36,508 bases of DNA from an uncultured Capnocytophaga sp. GTDB lineage: Bacteria; Bacteroidota; Bacteroidia; Flavobacteriales; Flavobacteriaceae. Positions 1-7,239 of this stretch are shown here, piece by piece; positions within the stretch are counted from its first letter, which is position 1; each line of letters starts with the position of its first letter. Below the pieces are notes generated by a model. The model saw only the letters and a list, made by a program, of their open reading frames with translations, had not been told where the DNA came from and made no database searches. The translations under genes were made by a program, and so were the position numbers. The stretch lies in contig NZ_CALHGG010000025.1 of the NCBI RefSeq assembly GCF_938029845.1, forward strand, positions 1 to 36,508, in the 5' to 3' direction.

Positions 1-394
1 CAATTATTTTTTCTAACGCTCCTATTACCTTACTGACTTCCTTAGTAGTCATTTCCATTAATGGTTTTTGTACAGGGCACCTCTTTGAGAGCAACCACTT
101 ACCCAATCTTCCAAGGTCCGGAATCTTAGGATTATCCTCTCGTACCCAACCCAATTCGTGACATTTTGCCAATAGGCTAAGGTGTTGTGCGTTATGGCTA
201 TCAAAATACGCCTCCCTAGCGTAATTATACTCCAGCCAATCTAATAGCCCAAAGAAATCTCCTTCAGTTAGTTCCTTACTAGAGCTTAACTCTCTTTGAG
301 CGGAATCTGATAAGAATGCTATCCGTTCCTCTCTGTCATTGAACCTCTTTCCTAAGAGGTTTTGTAGAATTTTTATTTGTCGTGTGCTAATCAT
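1..394 (-). CDS. GemA/Gp16-like phage regulatory protein, C-terminus cut by the window edge
   Basis: About 131 residues are visible, from an ATG at 394 that overlaps the stop of the upstream gene as ATGA (391-394), so translation is probably coupled. The protein starts MISTRQIKILQNLLGKRF and continues with charged helical sequence. Its visible end, around MTTKEVSKVIGALEKI, resembles the C-terminal helix of GemA/gp16-type (DUF1018) proteins, which sit downstream of the transposition genes in Mu-like phages; Mu GemA is reported to modulate host gene expression. I assign the family from this faint pattern plus position, not from a strong motif. The rest of the gene lies left of the window. Confidence 0.5.
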   Translation of the reverse strand, partial: MISTRQIKILQNLLGKRFNDREERIAFLSDSAQRELSSSKELTEGDFFGLLDWLEYNYAREAYFDSHNAQHLSLLAKCHELGWVREDNPKIPDLGRLGKWLLSKRCPVQKPLMEMTTKEVSKVIGALEKII

Positions 395-705
395 TTTAAA
401 CCGTTTTTTATATCAATTAGGTGTGCTTCCCTTAAGTGTAGACTTCCTGCTTCAAATCCTTCTAAGTAAAGACTATAATTCGTATATCTTATAAAATAAA
501 TCTGTAAAGGAGCGCAGCGACTATACTTTTTATTTATTTCCTCAGCTTTTTCGAATATATATACTTTCAAATCTTCTATTTTATCTACCTCATAAAGCGA
601 CATGTCCATACTTTTTAGAAAAGTTAAAAACTCTTCTTGTAATTTATTTTTAGGTTTACTATTATTCGTACATAGACAATAGTAATGTGTTGGTTTTTCT
701 TTCAT
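391..705 (-). CDS. Hypothetical prophage protein, 104 aa
   Basis: A 104-residue soluble protein beginning MKEKPTHYYCLCTNNSKPK. I do not recognise a family. It has no signal peptide and no membrane segment, and its middle is helical and charged (residues about 20-60). It is in the leftward early operon between DUF3164 and the GemA-like gene and overlaps the latter by ATGA. It looks like a real gene from this coupling and its normal codon composition. A role in early phage functions is inferred only from position. Confidence 0.7.
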   Translation of the reverse strand: MKEKPTHYYCLCTNNSKPKNKLQEEFLTFLKSMDMSLYEVDKIEDLKVYIFEKAEEINKKYSRCAPLQIYFIRYTNYSLYLEGFEAGSLHLREAHLIDIKNGLK

Positions 706-737
706 TTTAAATCGTTTTTAAAGGTTATTTAAAAGAA

Positions 738-807
738 GCTCCTCCGCCTTAAGGGGTCTCATAAAAGCGTCCTTCTATTATTGGCGACATGTTAAGGGCA
801 GAGGAGC
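738..807. repeat. Imperfect inverted repeat between DUF3164 and the 104-aa gene
   Basis: GCTCCTCCGCCTTAA at 738-752 and TTAAGGGCAGAGGAGC at 792-807 are reverse complements except for one mismatch and one extra base, with a 39-base loop between. In the leftward transcript the hairpin is followed by TTCTTTT, so it could end or weaken early transcription after DUF3164. The long loop is unusual for a simple terminator. Confidence 0.6.
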
Positions 808-819
808 ATTTTCGACTGC

Positions 820-1449
820 CTAAATAGCCGAAAACTGCAAGAGTATATTCTGCCATTTCCCATGCTTGTCCTTTTCATAGAAGCGGATATAATCCTTGGA
901 GTGGTTATACTGATAACTCTCACGGAATAGCTCACATGCCTTGGAGAAATTCGGGTCGGCAAACTTATCCTCGTACTTGTAGAGCTTCTGAATATTATCG
1001 GGGTCAAGTTCGCCCTTCTTACGTTCTAATAAAGAAAGAATAAACTCCTTAGTACCCTCATCTCCTGAGTAGCGGCTTTCTATAAAGTCAAAGATATACT
1101 TCTCCGCCTCGGTGGCACGCTCATCATAAGAACCTTTACCCTGCTTGCTGTAATCCACCTTGAAGTTCTCAAACTCCACGCTAAAGTTACCTTTCCCTCC
1201 TACACGCCGTCCGCTGTACTCTTTTAACAATTCATGTAGGGTGTCCATCGTCTCGAAAGAATGCTGTTTGAACTCCGTAAGCCGTTCATTGATGTCCTTA
1301 GCTACGGTGATAAGGCTGATGATCGCATCGGCTTTCATTTGCTCATAGGCCTTTTTTCTTTCCTCTCTTTCCTTGGCGTCTAATTCTTTCGCCTGTTCTA
1401 TAAGTGCTGCACGTTCCTCTGCACTTAGTTGTGATAAATCTACACTCAT
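820..1449 (-). CDS. DUF3164 family phage protein
   Basis: A 209-residue protein. After an acidic, helical N-terminus (SAEERAALIEQAKELDAKER) it carries GGKGNFSVEFENFKV, then a helical middle, and ends SKDYIRFYEKDKHGKWQNI. I recognise this layout as DUF3164, a family found in the early operons of Mu-like phages near the MuB gene; no biochemical function is known to me. Length fits the family (about 200 residues). It is the sixth gene after the transposase in the leftward operon, and its presence supports the Mu-like reading of the region. Confidence 0.85.
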   Translation of the reverse strand: MSVDLSQLSAEERAALIEQAKELDAKEREERKKAYEQMKADAIISLITVAKDINERLTEFKQHSFETMDTLHELLKEYSGRRVGGKGNFSVEFENFKVDYSKQGKGSYDERATEAEKYIFDFIESRYSGDEGTKEFILSLLERKKGELDPDNIQKLYKYEDKFADPNFSKACELFRESYQYNHSKDYIRFYEKDKHGKWQNILLQFSAI

Positions 1450-1467
1450 TTTATTGTCTTTTTTAAA

Positions 1468-1746
1468 TTATCTTGCTACTTTTGCTTTAAATAACTCGTG
1501 GGTCTCTATCGATTCCCATGTCTTTGTATACCGATTGTACCAAGTCAATACTCTATCTTGGTTATATCTAAAGTCTGTGGATTCCCACTTGTTCTCTTTT
1601 ATCCATTCGTAGATGGTAAGTACCGCTATCGGTACGTATGTCCTATATCCAGCATGATACTGATGTATCATTGTTCGCTCTGATACTGATAAGGCTTGTA
1701 AGAAGTTGTCAAGCCTTAGCACTTCCATATATAGCTGTTTCATCAA
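1468..1746 (-). CDS. Hypothetical prophage protein, 92 aa
   Basis: An unrecognised basic protein rich in aromatic residues (for example TIYEWIKENKWESTDF and DRVLTWYNRYTKTW). With the first ATG it overlaps the upstream gene by 38 bases. Starts at the second methionine (1743) or at Met7 (1728) are also possible but still overlap. It has no signal peptide or membrane segment. It is followed closely by DUF3164. The tight packing in a phage operon supports a real gene; its function is unknown. Confidence 0.65.
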   Translation of the reverse strand: MMKQLYMEVLRLDNFLQALSVSERTMIHQYHAGYRTYVPIAVLTIYEWIKENKWESTDFRYNQDRVLTWYNRYTKTWESIETHELFKAKVAR

Positions 1747-2149
1747 CTGTTATTTTTCGTTTTTCACTCTTGATTATCTGTGGAGGCTCTCCACTTTTAT
1801 CTATCATTTTCAGTAATATCTTGGGGTAAATACGGTAAATATTCTCCATTTGTAAGTGTATCATTAGCTCTACATCCTCTCGGTCAAATACCCCTTCTCT
1901 GAGTGCCTTTCCATAGTATTTGGCTATCTCGCCCTCTACATAGACCTCCCACTGCTTGGCAAACCAATTTAGTAAATGGTCATTCTTTGCTAATATCCTT
2001 GGATCCACTAAAGTTTTCCTCTGTTTATGCACCTGTTCACACCATTTTTCAAAGTACATCCCTTGTAGTTGTTCGTATGCCCAATACTTGCAGTCCAAGT
2101 AATAAAGTAGGCACTCTCTAAATGTCTTTTGCTTTTCTATAGTTTCCAT
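1709..2149 (-). CDS. Hypothetical prophage protein, 146 aa
   Basis: An unrecognised soluble protein of 146 residues beginning METIEKQKTFRECLLYYLDC. It is rich in aromatic and charged residues, predicted mostly helical, and has no membrane segment. It lies directly downstream of the RecA-like ATPase gene (13 bases apart) and overlaps the next gene, so all are probably on one early transcript. The position beside the transposition ATPases suggests an early replicative or transposition accessory role, which is inference. Confidence 0.7.
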   Translation of the reverse strand: METIEKQKTFRECLLYYLDCKYWAYEQLQGMYFEKWCEQVHKQRKTLVDPRILAKNDHLLNWFAKQWEVYVEGEIAKYYGKALREGVFDREDVELMIHLQMENIYRIYPKILLKMIDKSGEPPQIIKSEKRKITVDETAIYGSAKA

Positions 2150-2162
2150 ATTTTATTATCTA

Positions 2163-2816
2163 TTATCTAATCATTTTCAATTCTCTTTCCCCTGCTTTGC
2201 TTTCGGAGATGATGTAGGGTTCTAGCTCATTCCCTCCTGTACGGGTTTTGTCTATATAAGCCTTGAAGTCCTTCACTAATACTCTATTCTGACAAAACCA
2301 ATAAAACTCCTCCGCTACAGCTCCTTTGGGCATTCCCTTACTCATTTGTGAGATTCCAATAAATAGAGTTTGAGGAAATTGCAGGATAAGATCATGATAA
2401 GCTGTTGCTTTTTGCCCTCTAAAACAAGCCTGCACGCTGTCTATAAAGACTATCTTAGGTTGCTGTGGGCGACTAAGGCGCTGTATAAGTTTGTCCAAAG
2501 GCTCTCCACACACTAAGTATTTGTTTTTATATTGTTTAAGCCCTGTACGTTCCAAGTTGGTAAGCAATGAAAGGCTTCCGCACTCTTCCAAAGAGTTGTA
2601 TAGCACCTTTTCCCCTTGGCATAACTCTCGCATCAATTGCAGTGCATAAGTTGTCTTTCCGTGTCCCGAATCTCCATAGATAAGGATACTTCCCGCTCGC
2701 TCTATCTCCCCTAAGTGGGTATGCCAGGGCTCCGATAGGGGCAAAGTCTTATATTTCTTTCTCGCCAAGTCTTCATAGGTGTAAGCCCTTGGTATCGTTA
2801 TTTTGTTATCTATCAT
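2163..2816 (-). CDS. RecA/RadA-like P-loop ATPase of the prophage
   Basis: A 217-residue ATPase consisting of little more than a RecA-type core. Walker A is GDSGHGKT at residues 48-55 and Walker B is KIVFIDS at 121-127. An acidic residue pair follows a strand at LYNSLEE (72-78), the place where RecA-fold ATPases keep their catalytic glutamate, and ISQMSK follows later, like a sensor loop. It is 6 bases downstream of the MuB-like gene and so is a second ATPase in the transposition cluster. It has no N-terminal HTH, unlike the MuB-like protein. Its partner is unknown; replication, recombination or target handling are all possible. Confidence 0.75.
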   Translation of the reverse strand: MIDNKITIPRAYTYEDLARKKYKTLPLSEPWHTHLGEIERAGSILIYGDSGHGKTTYALQLMRELCQGEKVLYNSLEECGSLSLLTNLERTGLKQYKNKYLVCGEPLDKLIQRLSRPQQPKIVFIDSVQACFRGQKATAYHDLILQFPQTLFIGISQMSKGMPKGAVAEEFYWFCQNRVLVKDFKAYIDKTRTGGNELEPYIISESKAGERELKMIR

Positions 2817-2822
2817 TAGTTA

Positions 2823-3710
2823 TTAGTTATTAATTGCCTGTGCGGCTCGCACTTTTTCTATTTCAGTACGTACTTTCCTTAAGCTTCCCTTGGTACGAGC
2901 AAAGAGTTGTTCGGGGGTAAGGGTAGAGCCGTTTGCTTCGCCTATCTGGGCTATTTGTCCCAAGAGGAAAGCCGTAATTGCTTCGTTGTCTTGGGCAGGA
3001 CTTACACGGCTATATTTCGAGCCGTAGCGGTCGAATATCTCTGCATACCCTACTTTTTTGATGTCCTTGTTGCGGTCTATTTTTGCCTGCAAGCCGTCAG
3101 CACCCATCATATACCAACCGCAAGCGTACTCGGTAGCATTCCATAGGCTCTTGAGTTCAAGGAAAGCGTGATACTCTAAGTCTCCCGCCTCGTCCAAGAT
3201 GATAAGTGGGTTTTCCAATTGTTTTACATAGAATACCAAGTCCTCATATACATCGGCATAGCGCCCCGTGTGAGCAATCCCAAACTCTTGGGCGATCTTG
3301 CGAATGAGCTTCTGTTTGGTCTTCACCTGTGAGCAGTCTATATACACTGCATTTTTGTTCTTACTGACATATACCTTTGCCGTATGCGTTTTGCCTATTC
3401 CCGCTCTATCACATAGGATAGCCGAAATGGAGCGAGCTTGGCAGGTCGAAAGTTGTAGGTAGATGTATTGGAAGGTCTCTGTTTCCACCGTTACCCAAGG
3501 GCGTTCGTCCTTGAGTTGTACTTGAAGCCTGCGGGCTATGCTGACCCAATTGGCATCGCTAAGCACTCCTTCTAATTCGCCTTTCTTGATACGACTGTAC
3601 TGCGCTGTGTTAATCCCCAAGCTCTGTGCGTGCTTACTGTCGGATTGGTAATTCTTTCTATTTTCGGCAATCGCCAAAATGATTTTTTCTTTTAATGCTG
3701 TTGTGATCAT
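2823..3710 (-). CDS. MuB-like transposition target-selector ATPase
   Basis: A 295-residue protein with an N-terminal helix-turn-helix region (about residues 8-65, including LGINTAQYSRIKKG) and an AAA+ core with Walker A DRAGIGKT at 101-108 and Walker B LIILDEA at 169-175. MuB-type proteins bind DNA with ATP, deliver target DNA to the transposase and help protect the phage's own DNA from insertion. The gene starts inside the transposase stop codon (ATGA, 3707-3710), the same MuA-then-MuB order as phage Mu. The length is close to Mu MuB (about 310). Confidence 0.88.
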   Translation of the reverse strand: MITTALKEKIILAIAENRKNYQSDSKHAQSLGINTAQYSRIKKGELEGVLSDANWVSIARRLQVQLKDERPWVTVETETFQYIYLQLSTCQARSISAILCDRAGIGKTHTAKVYVSKNKNAVYIDCSQVKTKQKLIRKIAQEFGIAHTGRYADVYEDLVFYVKQLENPLIILDEAGDLEYHAFLELKSLWNATEYACGWYMMGADGLQAKIDRNKDIKKVGYAEIFDRYGSKYSRVSPAQDNEAITAFLLGQIAQIGEANGSTLTPEQLFARTKGSLRKVRTEIEKVRAAQAINN

Positions 3711-5746
3711 AGGTCTAATAAGGCTTTATTTATCATTTCTGTTTTAGTTTTCTGATACTCTTTGTAGTTAGTAGTTTTCTGCTCCTCATAGGCTACTACA
3801 GGGGCGGAAGCAGCTACTTTTTGTGTCTTTTTCTCCACCGAAAGTGTGCCTACCTTTGACAGCTTTTCAGCGGTTTTTTCTTTGGTATATTGGTCAAACT
3901 GCTTGATATAATGCATTTGCTCTTGGTATATCTCCTTATCGGCTTCTGTCCATTCGGCATTGGCACGGTTAAAGGATTTAAGGCGCTTACACTCACAGAG
4001 GAATTGGTTTTCTTGGTACAAATACACCTCCTCTACACCCTCCTCATTGGGTAAGTAATAGGCCTGCACCTCATAGGAGGAAAGCAAGGAAATAACTTGT
4101 GGGTTGGGCAATTGGTACTTTTGATATTGTACGGTTACATATTGGTTCCTGCGTATGGTAGTAGGCACACATCTGCCTATATATTGCGCTAAGAGGGCTC
4201 GGTTGAGTTTCGGCAAGTTTGGATTTACATTCTCTAAAAACACCTGCAAACGTGTCTTTCCAGGGAAGCGCTCTTGGTCGGGGTGTGGCTGATTGTTATA
4301 GAGGGTTTGCTCTTCCATTTCCGAAGCTACTATCTCTTCGTAGGTAGCCTTAGCCTCCTTGTAGTTATCGTTGAACTCGTCAAATATCTTTTGTGTGGTT
4401 ACTCGGTTGCTGTCCAATTTTGCATAGTGTCGTCCTACATTTTGGTGTCTGTCTTTCTCTATCCCATACTTCTTACCTCGTATCATGGTCTCGGCATACT
4501 TCTCTTGCGAATTGGTAGGATTACAGAATCTCACGAATGGGAAAATGTTATTAGCTTTGAGTAAGCCCTCCACATGTGCGCCCGTAAGGTGTCGCTCTAC
4601 TTCTATCTGCATTGGGGTGCCTAAGCCATATTGAGCCGTAAAGCGAAACATAGAGCGGAAGCAGTCCAAGAATAGTTCGTTGTCCTTCTTTCTGCTATGG
4701 GCTATACCAATCAATGCGGTACTCATCACATCATAAGCATAGTAGGCCATAACCTTGTCTCCATTAGGTAGCTTGGTGTGCATTAGGTCGCGGTCATCTA
4801 AGGTGATTTTACTCATAGAGTAAAGCGGTGCGTGTCTATTGACATGCGGACGTTCCTTGTGGCTAAAGTCATATTCTCCATTGCGTGCTTTCTTGATAAC
4901 CAACTGATTTTCGGGCTTGTTTAGCCATAGTTTCATGGTGCTTTCAGAGACTTCTAAGATATTGCCATGTTCGTCGCAAAAGTCCTGCTCCACATTGAAA
5001 AGTTCACCAGTGGCTTTGTCAAAGATTTCTATATCACCATAAAGGAACTGCCTATAAATATCATACACCGAACTCATATAGGGTTTGTTAGGCATGCAGC
5101 AGATAGAGATAAAAAGCCTTTCCATTACTTCCGTTACAACTTTGGCATTCCCAGATCCCTCACCTTTGTGGATAAAAGCATAGTAGCCCTCATTTAGATA
5201 CTGGTTATATTTTCGTTGCAGGCTTCTTGGGTTATTCGGTAGGTCAAAGTGCCAACGTTCGGGGTTCAGCGTATTGACAGCCTCGCTAATGTTTTTCCAT
5301 ATCTCCACCTTTTTCCCTTTGTAAAGCGGGTTTTTGATACGACCTTTAAAGAGGCTTTCAATAGCATTTAAAATCACAGCTGAGGTAGCCTTTTCCCTTT
5401 GCTCTTCTATCTTTAGGGGCTTTCCATTGGGCTTGCGGTGACTTGAAAAGAAGTTAATAGCTTCCAAGTCGGGCACCAAGAGAGGTTCGAGGTCATTCTG
5501 TAAGATCTTACTATCTTCGGGCTTGCCCAACATCTTCAAGCACACCTCCTTGATATTAACCCCTTTCACCACAGGCAATTCGTGGAAAGATACCCATGCT
5601 TCGTTGCCTAAGCCTTTCCCTGGTTGGGTAGTGATGAGCTTACCACGGCTACATAGCTTCTTGTAGTAGTCATAACTCATCAGTCCCCAATCATCGTATA
5701 GGAGCCGTGCAGGTATGGATAATATGTTGTCTTTGTATGCGTACAT
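3707..5746 (-). CDS. MuA-like DDE transposase
   Basis: A 679-residue transposase. The N-terminal third should contain the DNA-binding modules, the centre the RNase H-like catalytic domain and the end an activation tail that contacts the MuB-like ATPase. By eye against MuA, the first catalytic Asp falls in TLDDRDL (D317 or D318) and the final Glu in SQEKYAET (E419). The position of the second Asp is occupied by Glu in MQIEVER (E384), a possible D-E-E triad. It cuts and joins phage ends to target DNA for integration and replicative transposition. It is encoded just ahead of the MuB-like gene. Family call firm; residue mapping tentative. Confidence 0.9.
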   Translation of the reverse strand: MYAYKDNILSIPARLLYDDWGLMSYDYYKKLCSRGKLITTQPGKGLGNEAWVSFHELPVVKGVNIKEVCLKMLGKPEDSKILQNDLEPLLVPDLEAINFFSSHRKPNGKPLKIEEQREKATSAVILNAIESLFKGRIKNPLYKGKKVEIWKNISEAVNTLNPERWHFDLPNNPRSLQRKYNQYLNEGYYAFIHKGEGSGNAKVVTEVMERLFISICCMPNKPYMSSVYDIYRQFLYGDIEIFDKATGELFNVEQDFCDEHGNILEVSESTMKLWLNKPENQLVIKKARNGEYDFSHKERPHVNRHAPLYSMSKITLDDRDLMHTKLPNGDKVMAYYAYDVMSTALIGIAHSRKKDNELFLDCFRSMFRFTAQYGLGTPMQIEVERHLTGAHVEGLLKANNIFPFVRFCNPTNSQEKYAETMIRGKKYGIEKDRHQNVGRHYAKLDSNRVTTQKIFDEFNDNYKEAKATYEEIVASEMEEQTLYNNQPHPDQERFPGKTRLQVFLENVNPNLPKLNRALLAQYIGRCVPTTIRRNQYVTVQYQKYQLPNPQVISLLSSYEVQAYYLPNEEGVEEVYLYQENQFLCECKRLKSFNRANAEWTEADKEIYQEQMHYIKQFDQYTKEKTAEKLSKVGTLSVEKKTQKVAASAPVVAYEEQKTTNYKEYQKTKTEMINKALLDL

Positions 5747-5842
5747 TTGTGTGTTTTTTTGGCTTTTGCCTTTGCTCCCTAATGCGATTTTGCTCCGCCA
5801 ACCTTTCGGCTGTCAGTCCTACTGAATTAGGGAAAAATTTGC

Positions 5843-5850
5843 TACCTTTG
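5843..5850 (+). promoter_or_regulatory. Rightward promoter -7 element (TACCTTTG) for the 62-aa gene
   Basis: TACCTTTG fits the Flavobacterium TAnnTTTG element and lies 29 bases before the ATG at 5880. There is no good TTG at the expected upstream distance; a CTG at 5822-5824 leaves an 18-base spacer. The element is inside a short hairpin (GCTAC, loop CTTT, GTAGC; 5841-5854) that could also be a protein-binding site. Confidence 0.5.
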
Positions 5851-5879
5851 TAGCTTCAAACTAATTAAAATATATCCGT

Positions 5880-6068
5880 ATGAAAAAGTACATTCATAAC
5901 CGCAAATTCGTTATTGCGGAGTTTAATTTGGAACAACTTCAAGAGGCAGAGGACTTTCTGAATAATGAGTATCCCAACTACGCCTTGGTTCATGTTCACT
6001 ATTATTATAACGGCCAAGCGAATCGGGTTCGCTATGTGCTCCAACGAGAGAACTCCTTAGACGAGTAA
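5880..6068 (+). CDS. Small hypothetical protein, 62 aa, encoded against the early operon
   Basis: A 62-residue protein beginning MKKYIHNRKFVIAEFNLEQL with a regular alternation of strand-like and helical sequence and tyrosine-rich centre (HVHYYYNGQ). I know no family. It is the only rightward gene inside the leftward early operon, has its own -7 element, and a candidate rightward terminator lies at 6380-6399. Its last 146 bases overlap, antisense, the 3' end of the 95-aa gene. It might be expressed in the lysogen and interfere with early transcription; this is inference. Confidence 0.6.
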   Translation: MKKYIHNRKFVIAEFNLEQLQEAEDFLNNEYPNYALVHVHYYYNGQANRVRYVLQRENSLDE

Positions 6069-6210
6069 GCCATTGCTGTAGTTGCTCCCACTCTTGGGGA
6101 TTGGTAAGGTCTATATAGCGAATATCAATATTTACGTCCTTGCCAATTCCTTTTTCGCTTATCTTTACATCAGCGGAAAAGCGTACGCCGTTGTTTTTCT
6201 TTGTTTCCAT
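5923..6210 (-). CDS. Hypothetical prophage protein, 95 aa, overlapping an antisense gene
   Basis: The first 54 or so residues (METKKNNGVRFSADVKISEK and then NIDIRYIDLTNPQEWEQLQQ) look like ordinary protein. The remainder is antisense to the 62-aa gene and looks less constrained, so the true protein may have acquired an extended tail. The start is supported by a TAATG junction (6208-6212) with the 44-residue gene upstream, a sign of coupled translation. It has no recognised family and no membrane segment. It is transcribed towards the transposase gene. Confidence 0.55.
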   Translation of the reverse strand: METKKNNGVRFSADVKISEKGIGKDVNIDIRYIDLTNPQEWEQLQQWLTRLRSSLVGAHSEPDSLGRYNNSEHEPRRSWDTHYSESPLPLEVVPN

Positions 6211-6344
6211 TACCTTCTATATTTTACAGCTCTGTTATACAATATCTTTTCTCGTTTGACCACGATTCCTAAGAAAGTGGTGATAATTTCCCTGCCTATC
6301 ACATCCAAGTGACCATTGAGCAGAAGTACTGTCTTTCTTTTCAT
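6210..6344 (-). CDS. Small hypothetical protein, 44 aa
   Basis: A short ORF encoding a basic protein that begins MKRKTVLLLNGHLDVIGREI and has a hydrophobic stretch around residues 18-28 (EIITTFLGIVV). It ends at a TAA that shares a base with the next ATG (TAATG), and it fills the space between the 70-aa and 95-aa genes. Coupling and packing make it plausible. No family is recognised, and a chance ORF cannot be excluded at this length. Confidence 0.5.
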   Translation of the reverse strand: MKRKTVLLLNGHLDVIGREIITTFLGIVVKREKILYNRAVKYRR

Positions 6345-6379
6345 ATCAAAATTATTTTTTAATCGTTAGCTAATTGCCC

Positions 6380-6399
6380 GCGGTGGCTCACCGCTTTTT
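6380..6399 (+). terminator. Possible rightward intrinsic terminator
   Basis: A perfect 6-bp GC-rich stem, GCGGTG (6380-6385) and CACCGC (6389-6394), with a 3-base loop, followed on the + strand by TTTTT (6395-6399). It would end a transcript that began at the 5843 promoter before it runs into the upstream early genes. On the minus strand the hairpin lies between the 70-aa and 44-aa genes without a U-tract. Confidence 0.5.
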
Positions 6400-6401
6400 G
6401 A

Positions 6402-6614
6402 TTAATCTTCTAAATCGTCTTCACTTACAGGAATTAAGCAATCTATATCATATAGGGCGGAAAACCTCGCCCCCATATCTCTTTCAAACGCTACTCTTAC
6501 CACGGTAGTCATTTCGTCTTCCGGATAAATTTCTATCACTGTCCCGATTTTTCCTTGTTGCTTTGCGGGGTCTGTAGTGTATCGGCTTATTTTTACTTGA
6601 TCTCCTATTTTCAT
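6402..6614 (-). CDS. Small acidic prophage protein with SH3-like fold pattern, 70 aa
   Basis: A 70-residue protein. MKIGDQVKISRYTTDP followed by GKIGTVIEIYPEDEMTTVVRV is a pattern seen in small SH3/KOW-like beta-barrel domains, in which a start strand, a Gly-rich turn and alternating strands bind nucleic acid or protein. The C-terminus is acidic (SEDDLED). It is 4 bases downstream of the Rha-type gene. Fold assignment is tentative and the role unknown. Confidence 0.65.
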   Translation of the reverse strand: MKIGDQVKISRYTTDPAKQQGKIGTVIEIYPEDEMTTVVRVAFERDMGARFSALYDIDCLIPVSEDDLED

Positions 6615-6618
6615 TTTG

Positions 6619-7239
6619 CTATTGTTTAGGTTGATTTAATTTCTCTTGCTCTGCTTTTACTTCTGCAATCACTTCAAAAATTGTCATCTGATGTACTTGC
6701 GGCAAGCCCTTCACTTCTTTGAGCTTCTCGCAACTACTGCGAATCTCTAAGAGTTGCTCGGCGAATGCCTTATTGATATACCACTTGCCTGTACTCGCCT
6801 TGTAGAAGTGCTGAGGGTGCTTGCGAATGCGAGCGTGATACTGCCCACTGGTTACCGAGTAGTTATGTATTAGTAACCACTCCACATAGGGTAAGGCTTC
6901 CATGCCATATACATTAAGAGATTTGGGCATTTTGATTTGTGTCAAGGCTTCCAACTCTGCCCACCTACGATTGACCTTAATACGCAATTCGGTGTTATAC
7001 CCAGTCAGAAGGTCAAACGTCTGCATTTTGGTCAATTCAAAATAAGGGTCTTTTCTTTGTCTTCCTTCCCCTAAATCACTGATTCTGTGTTTTAACTCAA
7101 TTTTGAGGAGATGCAATTTTTCATATCCCTTATTGAGTTCTCTAATATCACGCATAACATTATCGTGACGTTTTCCTGTCAGCTTTGCGATCTCAAAACT
7201 GGACATTGTTTGTTCAATGGTGTTAATTAATTCTCTCAT
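6619..7239 (-). CDS. Rha family phage regulatory protein
   Basis: A 206-residue protein whose N-terminal half fits the Rha (pRha) domain: TMSSFEIAKLTGKRHDNVMR (about residues 11-30), a spacer, FELTKMQTFDLLTGY (71-85) and KVNRRWAELEAL (88-99). The C-terminal part carries a further helical domain containing YHARIRKHPQHFYK. Rha proteins are early phage proteins, and phage P22 Rha is reported to interfere with growth when host IHF is lacking. The gene starts in the stop of the 65-aa HTH gene (ATGA, 7236-7239). A role in early gene control or host takeover is likely. Confidence 0.82.
   Translation of the reverse strand: MRELINTIEQTMSSFEIAKLTGKRHDNVMRDIRELNKGYEKLHLLKIELKHRISDLGEGRQRKDPYFELTKMQTFDLLTGYNTELRIKVNRRWAELEALTQIKMPKSLNVYGMEALPYVEWLLIHNYSVTSGQYHARIRKHPQHFYKASTGKWYINKAFAEQLLEIRSSCEKLKEVKGLPQVHQMTIFEVIAEVKAEQEKLNQPKQ

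Noticed and set aside
792..1007. ORF of 71 aa on the minus strand overlapping the DUF3164 gene
   Set aside because: It is in another frame of the same strand and is explained as a shadow of DUF3164, which has strong family support.
4274..4564. ORF of 96 aa on the plus strand inside the transposase gene
   Set aside because: Antisense shadow of the conserved catalytic region, with hydrophobic bias typical of complementary frames.
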